NCBI GenBank assembly: GCA_937900215.1 | Contig: CALCFH010000428.1 | Location: 1-8,620 of the forward strand | DNA: 8,620 bases | Reading direction: 5' to 3' | From: an uncultured Cryomorphaceae bacterium | GTDB taxonomy: Bacteria > Bacteroidota > Bacteroidia > Flavobacteriales > Schleiferiaceae | Shown here: positions 8,301 to 8,620 of the stretch, piece by piece | Numbering within the stretch: position 1 is the first letter of the stretch | How the letters are laid out: the number at the start of each line of letters is the position of its first letter | The notes under the pieces: generated by a model | Database searches by the model: none | What the model was told of the DNA's origin: nothing | Seen by the model: the letters and a program-made list of their open reading frames with translations, nothing else | Program-made: the position numbers and the translations under genes

Positions 8301-8620
8301 GCTGTAATATTCCAACCGCTGCTACTTTACAGTCGGAGTGGATTGTTACACCTAGCATAGACCTTGGCACTTCCATGAACTATGAACTTCGTTGGCAGTC
8401 TGCTATTACTACTTCCAGCGGAACCGTTACCGGTGTTTTAAGTCCAGACGACTCTATCATGGTAGTAATTTCTACCGACAATGGAACAACTTGGAATCGC
8501 TCGGGTATTCTTGCAGTTATTGATGCTACCGACAACCTAGGTGCAACTCCTATGTTGTTTACGGTTCCCTTATCTGCTTACAGTGGTGTAGTGCGCATAG
8601 GTTTCTATGTTCAGTCTACT
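5396..8620 (+). CDS. Second giant secreted modular protein, MAM/FN3/GEVED type (3' end outside window)
   Basis: The frame is open for 1075 codons to the window edge. The start is the first ATG after an in-frame TGA at 5387-5389 and gives a signal peptide (residues 1-39, likely cleavage NSFG before Q40); the next Met (29) would destroy it. Modules in order: MAM about 42-227, FN3 228-314, GEVED 315-465 (YIDFNQD at 385-391, GETQD at 451-455), FN3 466-554, FN3 555-643, MAM 644-821, FN3 822-911, choice-of-anchor-J-like jelly roll 912 to the edge (MVVISTDNGTTW, YSG, IGFY). Each FN3 carries a cysteine pair 70-72 residues apart. From the first FN3 onward the order matches the preceding gene; its second MAM matches that gene's MAM at roughly two thirds of residues (85 of 124 counted by hand). 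No catalytic motif is visible. The T9SS sorting domain would lie beyond the window. Adhesive or matrix role is inferred. Confidence 0.95.
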   Translation, partial: MTRTTLVKPFVFLRKLGNPSLRVSLLLSMLFGILGNSFGQCPPVEPPLAPYLADWEGLPNSGLATFANCWTSTPVGTSTSSQGWRVEDGQTTSSATGPAVDNTTGTVAGKYIYLETSGGATGALSSFESPSISLDNLGANRELSFFYHLYGATTGTLTVSVFNGVGYTTVYTITGQQQTALTSPWTKVTVPLAGYSGSIKVKFDGTRGTSFTGYMAIDDIFIGDPITCPSPDPVTATVTSATSANVTWAHPSATSFEYVNLPAGSASPTSGAVVSATSAALTGLSLGSSYDFYVRAICSPTDQSIWKKVSYTVGYCASNSTSTADSKIGAITLGGTTVPAVSTCASYTNNMGLAPFQLQYAVGTPITVNYLTCSASSFASYSKVYIDFNQDLTFDEVTELVAQGNSSSGAPLSANLAIPASGSLGTTAMRIVLRESGSSTLNLACGTYSYGETQDFLVNMSAAPACAPPALASATAFGRQATVRWYGSAVSYNIEYGISGFTPGTGTTASAITDTFVVLSSLTPTTSYQYYLRSNCTSGNSPVVGPFNFTTTVSCPAPSTFTGTVSATTANLTWQVNGINTSYVYVFGPSGTTVANGTKVVGSGNALALSGLTPNTAYQLYVANICGVGDTSAYSAVVNFTTLCNAFNAPYTQNFNAMATNLTGTVDCWNFGVSPTVSNLFWRTNVGATGSTGTGPATGNGGGGSYFYLETSSTANDTALALSPVINISSLSNPQLSFYYHMYGATMGRLRVDVWNGTNWVLNVWNRKGQQHISETAPWSLATVSLAAYSGNIAIRFAGSRNGDFTGDMAIDDVSIQQASPCAFPTALTATPLSSTSVQLAWTPGSMTATQWVVKRVPAAVGMPTVYSTVSSSTTTISGLMANSTHAFSVGEICSNLDTSWFTPSVNATTYRAPYFLEAFTQASGSIVNPGWQELDGKLGKTTTAFTSTTASNWLTDGMANNGTTGAYRCNIPTAATLQSEWIVTPSIDLGTSMNYELRWQSAITTSSGTVTGVLSPDDSIMVVISTDNGTTWNRSGILAVIDATDNLGATPMLFTVPLSAYSGVVRIGFYVQST

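Overview
The window looks like chromosomal DNA from a member of the Bacteroidota, probably a marine-type Flavobacteriales relative. The evidence is a set of very large exported proteins built from GEVED, fibronectin type III (FN3), MAM and choice-of-anchor-J-like modules. One of them ends in a type IX secretion system (T9SS) type A sorting domain. The DNA is AT-leaning, the intergenic regions are long, and there is no Shine-Dalgarno sequence before the starts, all of which fit that phylum. The genus cannot be read from the sequence.

Layout, all on the + strand. Positions 1-32 are the last codons of an upstream gene whose C-terminus (IYQERVVKN) nearly matches that of the next gene; a strong hairpin terminator follows (58-86). 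Positions 87-471 are a non-coding leader region. Positions 472-4707 encode a complete 1411-residue mosaic protein, followed by a perfect 11-bp hairpin terminator (4734-4763). Positions 4764-5395 are about 630 bp without a convincing gene; they hold a 46-bp tandem repeat and a diverged two-copy element. Positions 5396-8620 are the first 1075 codons of a second giant mosaic protein that runs off the window.

The two large proteins are paralogs with the same module order from the FN3-GEVED-FN3-FN3-MAM-FN3-J stretch onward. They differ at the N-terminus, which is a GEVED module in the first and a MAM module in the second. With the upstream tail, the window suggests a tandem array of at least three related surface or secreted proteins, each with its own terminator and therefore probably its own transcript. 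No catalytic domain is visible; adhesion, matrix or cell-surface structure is the most reasonable role. I see no mobile element, RNA gene or CRISPR array. The most interesting points are the module exchange between neighbouring paralogs, a cysteine pair at near-fixed spacing in all eight main FN3 modules, and an identical 8-base leader motif at the same distance from both start codons.
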